Part shown: piece after piece, positions 36,228 to 49,729 of the stretch
Numbering within the stretch: the stretch's first letter is position 1
How the letters are laid out: each line of letters begins with the position of its first letter
Source: Saccoglossus kowalevskii
Taxonomy: Eukaryota; Hemichordata; Enteropneusta; Harrimaniidae
Reading direction: 5' to 3'
Assembly: GCF_000003605.2 (NCBI RefSeq)
Contig: NW_003146359.1
Location: 1 to 64,000, forward strand
Length of the DNA stretch: 64,000 nt
Made by a program: the position numbers and the translations under genes
The notes under the pieces: generated by a model
Told to the model about the DNA's origin: nothing
Seen by the model: only the letters and a program-made list of their open reading frames with translations
Database searches by the model: none

Positions 36228-36346
36228 AAATTACTTAAACAATAGCGTAGGTAGGTGATCGAACAATGTTTAAAGTTAAGCTGATTCGGGCATGGTTAGT
36301 ACTTGCGTGGGAGACTACCTGAGTAAACCAGCTGGAGTAAATTTTT
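36228..36346 (+). pseudogene. 5S rRNA-derived segment, copy 38
   Basis: Unit 38 (35399-36357). It has AATAGCGTAGGTAGG, ATGTTTAAAG and CTTGCGTGGG in box C. Confidence 0.75.
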
Positions 36347-37180
36347 GGTTGGTTCCATCACATACATGTCAACGATATGAGGCAACGTTCGTGCATCATT
36401 TTTACTGTAATGTCAATTATTTATAGTAGAAAGACATTGAAATTTATGTATTTTCTCAAATTCATGGAAAGTTTTCGATTTTCCCTATTATTTTCAAAGA
36501 ACAAGTTGTTGATGCGGTCGGCACATAGTGCGTTTTAGCTGTTAAATTACCGTAAAAAGTTGTTCAAAGTGAACGCAAAGTTGTACAAAGTGATTGCAAA
36601 GTTTGTAGATGTATATGCATGTTTGACCTAACTTGTTGGCATATAGAAACCCGCAGTTGTAAAGTCAAAAAATGAATAAAAGCCAGATAAAAGCAGCCTA
36701 TATGAGCAGAGTGTCACATGAGCTGATTGACTGTAAAAATGACAGAAAACAGAGTGCACAGTTGGTAAAAGCGTTCGAAACGATGGCGTGGCTGCTTGTA
36801 TATTAAACGTACGTCATTGGCACGACAACCCCGCACTTAAATTTTCAAAACATTAAGTAAATGTATAGAAAATGTCCTATATAGAAACAGATTATCGCCA
36901 CTGGGAAGCGACTAGTCGAATACAAACAGCTTACAAATGGTGAAACCGATTGCAAAGTTAGTAGATTCGATTGGGAATGTTACATATGATATATACTGAC
37001 GGGTTCTATAGTTGAAAGTTCGAAAACAAGAATACATATTTCGTAAAATGCCGTTAAAATAGAGTAGTTTTACTCGAAGCATGTAAAGGTCATAGGTCAA
37101 TTCAAGAAGTAACTTGTGCAAACGCTATCAATTTTAAAACAGTTTCAAACATTAAATAGCCATCAATTCAGGTAAATTTC

Positions 37181-37299
37181 AAATTACTTAAACAATAGTG
37201 TGGGTAGGTGATCGAACAATGTCTAAAGTTAAGCTGATTCGGGCATGGTTAGTACTTGCATGGGAGACTACCTGAGTAAACCAGCTGGAGTAAATTTTT
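37181..37299 (+). pseudogene. 5S rRNA-derived segment, copy 39
   Basis: Unit 39 (36358-37310, 953 bp). I see no change from the array consensus. Confidence 0.75.
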
Positions 37300-38136
37300 G
37301 GTTGGTTCCATCACATACATGTCAAAGATATGAGGCAACGTTCGTGCATCATTTTTACTGTAACGTCAATTATTTATAGTAGAAAGACATTGAAATTTAT
37401 GTATTTTTTTCAAATTCATGGAAAGTTTTCGATTTTCCCTATTATTTTCAAAGAACAAGGTGTTGATGCGGTCGGCACATAGTGCGTTTTAGCTGTTAAA
37501 TTACCGTAAAAAGTTGTACAAAGTGAACGCAAAGTTGTACAAAGTGATTGCAAAGTTTGTAGATGTATATGCATGTTTGACCTAAATTGTTGGCATATAG
37601 AAACCCGCAGTTGTAAAGTCAAAAAATGAATAAAAGCCAGATAAAAGCAGCCTATATGAGCAGAGTGTCACATGAGCTGATTGACTGTAAAAATGACAGA
37701 AAACAGAGTGCACAGTTGGTAAAAGCGTTCGAAACGTTGGCGTGGCTGCTTGTATATTTAACCTAAGTCATTGGCACGACAAACCCGCAGTTAAATTTTC
37801 AAAACATTAAGTAAATGTATAGAAAATGTCCTATATAGAAACAGATTATCGCCACTGGGAACCAACAATTCGAATACAAACAGCTTACAAAGTTGTGAAA
37901 ACCGATTGCAAAGTTGGTAGATTCGATTGGGAATGTTACATATGATATTATACTGACGGGTCCTATAGTTAAAAGTTCGAAAACAAGAATACATATTTCG
38001 AAAATGCCGTTAAAATAGCGTAGTGTTACTCGAAGCATGTAAAGGTCATAGGTCAATTCAAGAAGTAACTTGTGCAAACGCTATCAATTTTAAAACAGTT
38101 TCAAACATTAAATAGCCATCAATTCAGGTAAATTTC

Positions 38137-38255
38137 AAATTACTTAAACAATAGTGTGGGTAGGTGATCGAACAATGTCTAAAGTTAAGCTGATTCGGGC
38201 ATGGTTAGTACTTGCATGGGAGACTACCTGAGTAAACCAGCTGGAGTAAATTTTT
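38137..38255 (+). pseudogene. 5S rRNA-derived segment, copy 40
   Basis: Unit 40 (37311-38266). I see no change from the array consensus. Confidence 0.75.
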
Positions 38256-39093
38256 GGTTGGTTCCATCACATACATGTCAAAGATATGAGGCAACGTTCG
38301 TGCATCATTTTTACTGTAACGTCAATTATTTATAGTAGAAAGACATTGAAATTTATGTATTTTTTTCAAATTCATGGAAAGTTTTCGATTTTCCCTATTA
38401 TTTTCAAAGAACAAGGTGTTGATGCGGTCGGCACATAGTGCGTTTTAGCTGTTAAATTACCGTAAAAAGTTGTACAAAGTGAACGCAAAGTTGTACAAAG
38501 TGATTGCAAAGTTTGTAGATGTATATGCATGTTTGACCTAAATTGTTGGCATATAGAAACCCGCAGTTGTAAAGTCAAAAAATGAATAAAAGCCAGATAA
38601 AAGCAGCCTATATGAGCAGAGTGTCACATGAGCTGATTGACTGTAAAAATGACAGAAAACCGAGTGCACAGTTACTAAAAGCGTTCGAAACGTTGGCATG
38701 GCTGCTTGTATATTAAACCTACGTCATTGGCACGACAACCCCGCAGTTAAATTTTCAAAACATTAAGTAAATGTATAGAAAATGTCCTATATAGAAACAG
38801 ATTATCGCCACTGGGAACCGACAATTCGAATACAAACAGCTTACAAAGTTGTGAAAACCGATTGCAAAGTTGGTAGATTCGATTGGGAATGTTACATATG
38901 ATATTATACTGACGGTTCCTATAGTTGAAAGTTCGAAAACAAGAATACATATTTCGTAAAATGCCGTTAAAATAGAGTAGTTTTACTCGAAGCATGTAAA
39001 GGTCATAGGTCAATTCAAGAAGTAACTTGTGCAAACGCTATCAATTTTAAAACAGTTTCAAACATTAAATAGCCATCAATTCAGGTAAATTTC

Positions 39094-39212
39094 AAATTAC
39101 TTAAACAATAGTGTGGGTAGGTGATCGAACAATGTCTAAAGTTAAGCTGATTCCGGTATGGTTAGTACTTGCATGGGAGACTACCTGAGTAAACCAGCTG
39201 GAGTAAATTTTT
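39094..39212 (+). pseudogene. 5S rRNA-derived segment, copy 41
   Basis: Unit 41 (38267-39223). Box A and IE read GATTCCGGTATGG. Confidence 0.75.
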
Positions 39213-40050
39213 GGTTGGTTCCATCACATACATGTCAAAGATATGAGGCAACGTTCGTGCATCATTTTTACTGTAATGTCAATTATTTATAGTAGAAAGA
39301 CATTGCAATTTATGTATTTTTTTCAAATTCATGGAAAGTTTTCGATTTTCCCTATTATTTTCAAAGAACAAGGTGTTGATGCGGTCGGCACATAGTGCGT
39401 TTTAGCTGTTAAATTACCGTAAAAAGTTGTTCAAAGTGAACGCAAAGTTGTACAAAGTGATTGCAAAGTTTGTAGATGTATATGCATGTTTGACCTAACT
39501 TGTTGGCATATAGAAACCCGCAGTTGTAAAGTCAAAAAATGAATAAAAGACAGATAAAAGCAGCCTATATGAGCAGAGTGTCACATGAGCTGATTGACTG
39601 TAAAAATGACAGAAAACAGAGTGCACAGTTGGTAAAAGCGTTCGAAACGTTGGCGTGGCTGCTTGTATATTAAACCTACGTCATTGGCACGACAACCCCG
39701 CAGTAAAATTTTCAAAACATTAAGTAAATGTATAGAAAATGTCCTATATAGAAACAGATTATCGCCACTGGGAACCGACAATTCGAATACAAACAGCTTA
39801 CAAAGTTGTGAAAACCGATTGCAAAGTTGGTAGTTTCGATTGGGAATGTTACATATGATATTATACTGACGGGTTCTATAGTTGAAAGTTCGAAAACAAG
39901 AATACATATTTCGTAAAATGCCGTTAAAATAGAGTAGTTTTACTCGAAGCATGTAAAGGTCATAGGTCAATTCAAGAAGTAACTTGTGCAAACGCTATCA
40001 ATTTTAAAACAGTTTCAAACATTAAATAGCCATCAATTCAGGCAAATTTC

Positions 40051-40169
40051 AAATTACTTAAACAATAGTGTGGGTAGGTGATCGAATAATGTCTAAAGTT
40101 AAGCTGATTCGGGCATGGTAAGTACTTGCATGGGAGACTACCTGAGTAAACCAGCTGGAGTAAATTTTT
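40051..40169 (+). pseudogene. 5S rRNA-derived segment, copy 42
   Basis: Unit 42 (39224-40180). It has CGAATAATGTC and CATGGTAAGTACTTG; the latter is shared only with copy 65. Confidence 0.75.
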
Positions 40170-41004
40170 GGTTGGTTCCATCACATACTTGTCAAAGATA
40201 TGAGGCAACGTTCGTGCATCATTTTTACTGCAATGTCAATTATTTATAGTAGAAGACATTGAAATTTATGTATTTTTTTCAAATTCATGGAAAGTTTTCG
40301 ATTTTCCCTATTATTTCAAAGAACAAGTTGTTGATGCGGTCGGCACATAGTGCGTTTTAGCTGTTAAATTACCGTAAAAAGTTGTTCAAAGTGAAAGCAA
40401 AGTTGTACAAAGTGATTGCAAGGTTTGTAGATGTATATGCATGTTTGACCTAACTTGTTGGCATATAGAAACCCGCAGTTGTAAAGTCAAAAATTGAATA
40501 AAAGCCAGATAAAAGCAGCCTATATGAGCAGAGTGTCACATGAGCTGATTGACTGTAAAAATGACAGAAAACCGAGTGCACAGTTGGTAAAAGCGTTCGA
40601 AACGTTGGCATGGCTGCTTGTATATTAAACCTACGTCATTGGCACGACAACCCCGCAGTTAAATTTTCAAAACATTAAGTAAATGTATAGAAATGTCCTA
40701 TATAGAAACAGATTATCGCCACTGGGAACCGACAATTCGAATACAAACAGCTTACAAAGTTGTGAAAACCGATTGCAAAGTTGGTAGATTCGATTGGGAA
40801 TGTTACATATGATATTATACTGACGGGTCCTATAGTTGAAAGTTCGAAAACAAGAATACATATTTCGTAAAATGCCGTTAAAATAGAGTAGTTTTACTCG
40901 AAGCATGTAAAGGTCATAGGTCAATTCAAGAAGTAACTTGTGCAAACGCTATCAATTTTAAAACAGTTTCAAACATTAAATAGCCATCAATTCAGGTAAA
41001 TTTC

Positions 41005-41123
41005 AAATTACTTAAACAATAGTGTGGTTAGGTGATCGAACAATGTCTAAAGTTAAGCTGATTCGGGTATGGTTAGTACTTGCATGGGAGACTACCTGAG
41101 TAAACCAGCTGGAGTAAATTTTT
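41005..41123 (+). pseudogene. 5S rRNA-derived segment, copy 43
   Basis: Unit 43 (40181-41134). It has GTGTGGTTAGG in the 5' half and GGGTATGG in IE. Confidence 0.75.
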
Positions 41124-41961
41124 GGTTGGTTCCATCACATACATGTCAAAGATATGAGGCAACGTTCGTGCATCATTTTTACTGTAATGTCAATTATTTA
41201 TAGTAGAAAGACATTGCAATTTATGTATTTTTTTCAAATTCATGGAAAGTTTTCGATTTTCCCTATTATTTTCAAAGAACAAGGTGTTGATGCGGTCGGC
41301 ACATAGTGCGTTTTAGCTGTTAAATTACCGTAAAAAGTTGTTCAAAGTGAACGCAAAGTTGTACAAAGTGATTGCAAAGTTTGTAGATGTATATGCATGT
41401 TTGACCTAACTTGTTGGCATATAGAAACCCGCAGTTGTAAAGTCAAAAAATGAATAAAAGCCAGATAAAAGCAGCCTATATGAGCAGAGTGTCACATGAG
41501 CTGATTGACTGTAAAAATGACAGAAAACAGAGTGCACAGTTGGTAAAAGCGTTCGAAACGTTGGCGTGGCTGCTTGTATATTAAACCTACGTCATTGGCA
41601 CGACAACCCCGCAGTTAAATTTTCAAAACATTAAGTAAATGTATAGAAAATGTCCTATATAGAAACAGATTATCGCCACTGGGAACCGACAATTCGAATA
41701 CAAACAGCTTACAAAGTTGTGAAAACCGATTGCAAAGTTGGTAGATTCGATTGGGAATGTTACATATGATATTATACTAACGGGTTCTACAGTTGAAAGT
41801 TCGAAAACAAGAATACATATTTCGTAAAATGCCGTTAAAATAGAGTAGTTTTACTCGAAGCATGTAAAGGTCATAGGTCAATTCAAGAAGTAACTTGTGC
41901 AAACGCTATCAATTTTAAAACAGTTTCAAACATTAAATAGCCATCAATTCAGGTAAATTTC

Positions 41962-42080
41962 AAATTACTTAAACAATAGTGTGGGTAGGTGATCGAACAA
42001 TGTCTAAAGTTAAGCTGATTCGGGCATGGTTAGTACTTGCATGGGAGACTACCTGAGTAAACCAGCTGGAGTAAATTTTT
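41962..42080 (+). pseudogene. 5S rRNA-derived segment, copy 44
   Basis: Unit 44 (41135-42091). The segment matches consensus; the next unit opens AACACATACATG, as also after copy 46. Confidence 0.75.
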
Positions 42081-42917
42081 GGTTGGTTCCAACACATACA
42101 TGTCAAAGATATGAGGCAACGTTCGTGCATCATTTTTACTGTAATGTCAATTATTTATAGTAGAAAGACATTGCAATTTATGTATTTTTTTCAAATTCAT
42201 GGAAAGTTTTTGATTTTCCCTATTATTTTCAAAGAACAAGTTGTTGATGCGGTCGGCACATAGTGCGTTTTAGCTGTTAAATTACCGTAAAAATTGTTCA
42301 AAGTGAACGCAAAGTTGTACAAAGTGATTGCAAAGTTTGTAGATGTATATGCATGTTTGACCTAACTTGTTGGCATATAGAAACCCGCAGTTGTAAAGTC
42401 AAAAAATGAATAAAAGCCAGATAAAAGCAGCCTATATGAGCAGAGTGTCACATGAGCTGATTGACTGTAAAAATGACAGAAAACCGAGTGCACAGTTGGT
42501 AAAAGCGTACGAAACGTTGGCGTGGCTGCTTGTATATTTAACCTAAGTCATTGGCACGACAACCCCGCAGTTAAATTTTCAAAACATTAAGTAAATGTAT
42601 AGAAAATGTCCTATATAGAAACAGATTATCGCCACTGGGAACCGACAATTCGAATACAAACAGCTTACAAAGTTGTGAAAACCGATTGCAAAGTTGGTAG
42701 ATTCGATTGGGAATGTTACATATGATATTATACTGACGGGTCCTATATTTGAAATTTCGAAAACAAGAATACATATTTCGTAAAATGCCGTTAAAATAGC
42801 GTAATGTTACTCGAATCATGTAGAGGTCATAGGTCAATTCAAGAAGTAACTAGAGCAAACGCTATCAATTTTAAAACAGTTTCAAACATTAAATAGCCAT
42901 CAATTCAGGTAAATTTC

Positions 42918-43036
42918 AAATTACTTAAACAATAGTGTGGGTAGATGATCGAACAATGTCTAAAGTTATGCTGATTCGGGCATGGTTAGTACTTGCATGG
43001 GAGACTACCTGAGTAAACCAGCTGGAGTAAATTTTT
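42918..43036 (+). pseudogene. 5S rRNA-derived segment, copy 45
   Basis: Unit 45 (42092-43047). It has GTAGATGATCG and GTTATGCTG, as in copy 19. Confidence 0.75.
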
Positions 43037-43875
43037 GGTTGGTTCCATCACATACATGTCAAAGATATGAGGCAACGTTCGTGCATCATTTTTACTGTAA
43101 TGTCAATTATTTATAGTAGAAAGACATTGAAATTTATGTATTTTTTTCAAATTCATGGAAAGTTTTCGATTTTCCCTATTATTTTCAAAGAACAAGGTGT
43201 TGATGCGGTCGGCACATAGTGCGTTTTCGCTGTTAAATTACCGTAAAAAGTTGTTCAAAGTGAACGCAAAGTTGTACAAAGTGATTGCAAAGTTTGTAGA
43301 TGTATATGCATGTTTGACCTAACTTGTTGGCATATAGAAACCCGCAGTCGTAAAGTCAAAAAATGAATAAAAGCCAGATAAAAGCAGTATATATGAGCAG
43401 AGTGTCACATGAGCTGATTGACTGTAAAAATGATAGAAAACAGAGTGCACAGTTGGTAAAAGCGTTCGAAACGTTGGCGTGGCTGCTTGTATATTAAACC
43501 TACGTCATTGGCACGACAACCCCGCAGTTAAATGTTCAAAACATTAAGTAAATGTATAGAAAATGTCCTATATAGAAACAGATTATCGCCACTGGGAACC
43601 AACAATTCGAATACAAACAGCTTACAAAATTGTGAAAACCCGATTGCAAAGTTGGTAGATTCGATTGGGAATGTTACATATGATATTATACTGACGGGTC
43701 CTATAGTTGAAAGTTCGAAAACAAGAATACATATTTCGTAAAATGCCGTTAAAATAGAGTAGTTTTACTCGAAGCATGTAAAGGTCATAGGTCAATTCAA
43801 GAAGTAACTTGTGCAAACGCTATCAATTTTAAAACAGTTTCAAACATTAAATAGCCATCAATTCAGGTAAATTTC

Positions 43876-43994
43876 AAATTACTTAAACAATAGTGTGGGT
43901 AGGTGATCGAACAATGTCTAAAGTTAAGCTGATTCGGGCATGGTTAGTACTTGCATGGGAGACTACCTGAGTAAACCAGCTGGAGTAAATTTTT
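43876..43994 (+). pseudogene. 5S rRNA-derived segment, copy 46
   Basis: Unit 46 (43048-44005). I see no change from the array consensus. Confidence 0.75.
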
Positions 43995-44832
43995 GGTTGG
44001 TTCCAACACATACATGTCAAAGATATGAGGCAACGTTCGTGCATCATTTTTACTGTAATGTCAATTATTTATAGTAGAAAGACATTGCAATTTATGTATT
44101 TTTTTCAAATTCATGGAAAGTTTTCGATTTTCCCTATTATTTTCAAAGAACAAGGTGTTGATGCGATCGGCACATAGTGCGTTTTCGCTGTTAAATTACC
44201 GTAAAAAGTTGTTCAAAGTGAACGCAAAGTTGTACAAAGTGATTGCAAAGTTTGTAGATGTATATGCATGTTTGACCTAACTTGTTGGCATATAGAAACC
44301 CGCAGTTGTAAAGTAAAAAAATGAATAAAAGCCAGATAAAAGCAGCCTATATGAGCAGAGTGTCACATGAGCTGATTGACTGTAAAAATGACAGAAAACA
44401 GAGTGCACAGTTGGTAAAAGGGTTCGAAACGTTGGCGTGGCTGCTTGTATATTAAACCTACGTCATTGGCACGACAACCCCGCAGTTAAATTTCCAAAAC
44501 ATTAAGTAAATGTATAGAAAATGTCCTATATAGAAACAGATTATCGCCACTGGGAACCGACAATTCGAATACAAACAGCTTACAAAGTTGTGAAAACCGA
44601 TTGCAAAGTTGGTAGATTCGATTGGGAATGTTACATATGATATTATACTGACGGGTTCTATAGTTGAAAGTTCGAAAACAAGAATACATATTTCGTAAAA
44701 TGCCGTTAAAATAGAGTAGTTTTACTCGAAGCATGTAATGGTCATAGGTCAATTCAAGAAGTAACTTGTGCAAACGCTATCAATTTTAAAACAGTTTCAA
44801 ACATTAAATAGCCATCAATTCAGGCAAATTTC

Positions 44833-44951
44833 AAATTACTTAAACAATTGTGTGGGTAGGTGATCGAACAATGTCTAAAGTTAAGCTGATTCGGGCTTGG
44901 TTAGTACTTGCATGGGAGACTACCTGAGTAAACCAGCTGGAGTAAATTTTT
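44833..44951 (+). pseudogene. 5S rRNA-derived segment, copy 47
   Basis: Unit 47 (44006-44962). It has CAATTGTGTGGG in the 5' half and GGGCTTGG in IE. Confidence 0.75.
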
Positions 44952-45790
44952 GGTTGGTTCCATCACATACATGTCAAAGATATGAGGCAACGTTCGTGCA
45001 TCATTTTTACTGTAATGTCAATTATTTATAGTAGAAAGACATTGAAATTTATGTATCTTTTTTTCAAATTCATGGAAAGTTTTCGATTTTCCCTATTATT
45101 TTCAAAGAACAAGTTGTTGATGCGGTCGGCACATAGTGCGTTTTCGCTGTTAAATTACCGTAAAAAGTTGTTCAAAGTGAACGCAAAGTTGTACAAAGTG
45201 ATTGCAAAGTTTGTAGATGTATATGCATGTTTGACCTAACTTGTTGGCATATAGAAACCCGCAGTTGTAAAGTCAAAAAATGAATAAAAGCCAGATAAAA
45301 GCAGCCTATATGAGCAGAGTGTCACATGAGCTGATTGACTGTAAAAATGACAGAAAACAGAGTGCACAGTTGGTAAAAGCGTTCGAAACGTTGGCGTGGC
45401 TGCTTGTATATTAAACCTACGTCATTGGCACGACAACCCCGCAGTTAAATTTTCAAAACATTAAGTAAATGTATAGAAAATGTCCTATATAGAAACATGT
45501 TATCGCCACTGGAAACCGACAATTCGAATACAAACAGCTTACAAAATGGTGAAAACCGATTGCAAAGTTAGTAGATTCGATTGGAATGTTACATATGATA
45601 TTATACTGACGGGTCCTATAGTTGAAAGTTCGAAAACAAGAATACATATTTCGTAAAATGCCGTTAAAATAGGGTAGTGTTACTCGAAGCATGTAAAGGT
45701 CATAGGTCAATTCAAGAAGTAACTTGTGCAAATGCTATCAATTTTAAAACAGTTTCAAACATTAAATAGCCATTAATTCAGGTAAATTTC

Positions 45791-45909
45791 AAATTACTTT
45801 AAACAATAGCGTGGGTAGGTGATCGAACAATGTCTAAATTTAAGCTGATTCGGGCATGGTTAGTACTTGCATGGGAGACAACTGAGTAAACCAGCTGGAG
45901 TAAATATTT
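45791..45909 (+). pseudogene. 5S rRNA-derived segment, copy 48
   Basis: Unit 48 (44963-45920). This is among the most divergent copies. It has CTTTAAACAATAGCG, TCTAAATTTAAGC in box A, GAGACAACTGAG in box C (one base lost), and AATATTTGG in place of the T5/Sm-like site. Confidence 0.75.
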
Positions 45910-46746
45910 GGTTGGTTCCATCACATACATGTCAAAGATATGAGGCAACGTTCGTGCATCATTTTTACTGTAATGTCAATTATTTATAGTAGAAAGACAT
46001 TGAAATTTATGTATATTTTCAAATTCATGGAAAGTTTTTGATTTTCCCTATTATTTTCAAAGAACAAGTTGTTGATGCGGTCGGCTCATAGTGCGTTTTA
46101 GCTGTTAAATTACCGTAAAAGGTTGTTCAAAGTGAACGCAAAGTTGTACAAAGTGATTGCAAAGTTTGTAGATGTAAATGCATGTTTGACCTAACTTGTT
46201 GGCATATAGAAACCCGCAGTTGTAAAGTCAAAAAATGAATAAAAGCCAGATAAAAGCAGCCTATATGAGCAGAGTGTCACATGAGCTGATTGACTGTAAA
46301 AATGACAGAAAACAGAGTGCACAGTTGGTAAAAGCGTTCGAAACGTTGGCGTGGCTGCTTGTATATTTAACCTAAGTCATTGGCACGACAACCCCGCAGT
46401 TAAATTTTCAAAACATTAAGTAAATGTATAGAAAATGTCCTATATAGAAACAGATTATCGCCACTGGGAACCGACAATTCGAATACAAACAGCTTACAAA
46501 GTTGTGAAAACCGATTGCAAAGTTGGTAGATTCGATTGGGAATGTTACATATGATATTATACTGACGGGTTCTATAGTTGAAAGTTCGAAAACAAGAATA
46601 CATATTTCGTAAAATGCCGTTAAAATAGAGTAGTTTTACTCGAAGCATGTAAAGGTCATAGGTCAATTCAAGAAGTAACTTGTGCAAACGCTATCAATTT
46701 TAAAACAGTTTCAAACATTAAATAGCCATCAATTCAGGCAAATTTC

Positions 46747-46865
46747 AAATTACTTAAACAATAGTGTGGGTAGGTGATCGAACAATGTCAAAAGTTAAGC
46801 TGATTCGAGCATGGTTAGTACTTGCATGGGAGACTACCTGAGTAAACCAGCTGGAGTAAATTTTT
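46747..46865 (+). pseudogene. 5S rRNA-derived segment, copy 49
   Basis: Unit 49 (45921-46876). It has TGTCAAAAGTTAAGC, as in copy 11, and GATTCGAGCATGG. Confidence 0.75.
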
Positions 46866-47696
46866 GGTTGGTTCCATCACATACATGTCAAAGATATGAG
46901 GCAACGTTCGTGCATCATTTTTACTGTAATGTAAATTATTTATAGTAGAAAGACATTGAAATTTATGTATTTTTTTCAAATTCATGGAAAGTTTTCGATT
47001 TTCCCTATTATTTTCAAAGAACAAGTTGTTGATGCGGTCGGCACATAGTGCGTTTTCGCTGTTAAATTACCGTAAAAAGTTGTTCAAAGTGAACGCAAAG
47101 TGTACAAAGTGATGCAAAGTTGTAGATGTATATGCATGTTTGACTAACTGTGGCATATAGAAACCCGCAGTTGTAAAGTCAAAAAATGAATAAAAGCCAG
47201 ATAAAAGCAGCTATATGAGCAGAGTGTCACATGAGCTGATTGACTGTAAAAATGACAGAAAACAGAGTGCACAGTTGGTAAAAGCGTTCGAAACGTTGGC
47301 GTGGCTGCTTGTATATTTAACCTATGTCATTGGCACGACAACCCCGCAGTTAAATTTTCAAAACATTAAGTAAATGTATAGAAAATGTCCTATATAGAAA
47401 CAGATTATCGCCACTGGGAACCGACAATTCGAATACAAACAGCTTACAAAGTTGTGAAAACCGATTGCAAAGTTGGTAGATTCGATTGGGAATGTTACAT
47501 ATGATATTATACTGACGGGTTCTATAGTTGAAAGTTCGAAAACAAGAATACATATTTCGTAAAATGCCGTTAAAATAGAGTAGTTTTACTCGAAGCATGT
47601 AAAGGTCATAGGTCAATTCAAGAAGTAACTTGTGCAAACGCTATCAATTTTAAAACAGTTTCAAACATTAAATAGCCATCAATTCAGGCAAATTTC

Positions 47697-47815
47697 AAAT
47701 TACTTAAACAATAGTGTGGGTAGGTGATCGAACAATGTCTAAAGTTAAGCTGATTCGGGCATGGTTAGTACTTGCATGGGAGACTACCTGAGTAAACCAG
47801 CTGGAGTAAATTTTT
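47697..47815 (+). pseudogene. 5S rRNA-derived segment, copy 50
   Basis: Unit 50 (46877-47826, 950 bp). The segment matches consensus and lies outside the error-rich part of the unit. Confidence 0.75.
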
Positions 47816-48653
47816 GGTTGGTTCCATCACATACATGTCAAAGATATGAGGCAACGTTCGTGCATCATTTTTACTGTAATGTGAATTATTTATAGTAGAA
47901 AGACATTGAAATTTATGTATTTTTTTCAAATTCATGGAAAGTTTTCGATTTTCCCTATTATTTTCAAAGAACAAGTTGTTGATGCGGTCGGCACATAGTG
48001 CGTTTTAGCTGTTAAATTACCGTAAAAAGTTGTTCAAAGTGAACGCAAAGTTGTACAAAGTGATTGCAAAGTTTGTAGATGTATATGCATGTTTGACCTA
48101 ACTTGTTGGCATATAGAAACCCGCAGTTGTAAAGTCAAAAAATGAATAAAAGCCAGATAAAAGCAGCCTATATGAGCAGAGTGTCACATGAGCTGATTGA
48201 CTGTAAAAATGACAGAAAACAGAGTGCACAGTTGGTAAAAGCGTTCGAAACGTTGGCGTGGCTGCTTGTATATTTAACCTAAGTCATTGGCACGACAACC
48301 CCGCAGTAAAATTTTCAAAACATTAAGTAAATGTATAGAAAATGTCCTATATAGAAACATATTATCGCCACTGGGAACCGACAATTCGAATACAAACAGC
48401 TTACAAAGTTGCGAAAACCGATTGCAAAGTTGGTAGATTCGATTGGGAATGTTACATATGATATTATACTGACGGGTCCTATAGTTGAAATTTCGAAAAG
48501 AAGAATACATGTTTCGTAAAATGCCGTTAAAATAGCGTAGTGTTACTCGAAGAATGTAGAGGTCATAGGTCAATTCAAGAAGTAACTTGTGCAAACGCTA
48601 TCAATTTTAAAACAGTTTCAAACATTAAATAGCCATCAATTCAGGTAAATTTC

Positions 48654-48772
48654 AAATTACTTAAACAATAGTGTGGGTAGGTGATCGAACAATGTCTAAA
48701 GTTAAGCTGATTCGGGCATTGTTAGTACTTGCATGGGAGACTACCTGAGTAAACCAGCTGGAGTAAATTTTT
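48654..48772 (+). pseudogene. 5S rRNA-derived segment, copy 51
   Basis: Unit 51 (47827-48783). IE reads GGGCATTG. Confidence 0.75.
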
Positions 48773-49610
48773 GGTTGGTTCCATCACATACATGTCAAAG
48801 ATATGAGGCAACGTTCGTGCATCATTTTTACTGTAATGTCAATTATTTATAGTAGAAAGACATTGAAATTTATGTATTTTTTTCAAATTCATGGAAAGTT
48901 TTCGATTTTCCCTATTATTTTCAAAGAACAAGTTGTTGATGCGGTCGGCACATAGTGCGTTTTAGCTGTTAAATTACCGTAAAAAGTTGTTCAAAGTGAA
49001 CGCAAAGTTGTACAAAGTGATTGCAAAGTTTGTAGATGTATATGCATGTTTGACCTAACTTGTTGGCATATAGAAACCCGCAGTCGTAAAGTCAAAAAAT
49101 GAATAAAAGCCAGATAAAAGCAGCATATATGAGCAGAGTGTCACATGAGCTGATTGACTGTAAAAATGACAGAAAACAGAGTGCACAGTTGGTAAAAGCG
49201 TTCGAATCGTTGGCGTGGCTGCTTGTCTATTTAACCTAAGTCATTGGCACGACAACCCCACAGTAAAATTTTCAAAACATTAAGTAAATGTATAGAAAAT
49301 GTCCTATATAGAAACATATTATCGCCACTGGGAACCGACAATTCGAATACAAACAGCTTACAAAGTTGTGAAAACCGATTGCAAAGTTGGTAGATTCGAT
49401 TGGGAATGTTACATATGATATTATACTGACGGGTCCTATAGTTAAAAGTTCGAAAACAAGAATACATATTTCGTAAAATGCCGCTAAAATATCGTAATGT
49501 TACTCGAAGCATGTAAAGGTCATAGGTCAATTCAAGAAGTAACTTGTACAAACGTTATCAATTTTAAAACAGTTTCAAACATTAAATAGCCATCAATTCA
49601 GGTAAATTTC

Positions 49611-49729
49611 AAATTACTTAAACAATAGTGTTGGTAGGTGATCGAACAATGTTTAAAGTTAAGCTGATTCGGGCATGGTTAGTACTTGCATGGGAGACTA
49701 CCTGAGTAAACCAGCTGGAGTAAATTTTT
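49611..49729 (+). pseudogene. 5S rRNA-derived segment, copy 52
   Basis: Unit 52 (48784-49740). It has TAGTGTTGGTAGG and ATGTTTAAAG; the boxes match consensus. Confidence 0.75.

Noticed and set aside
44982-45239. Plus-strand frame of 85 codons in the left arm of unit 48, and similar short ones at 24754, 43532, 51013 and 58341
   Set aside because: Each depends on a unit-specific change and is absent from neighbouring units.
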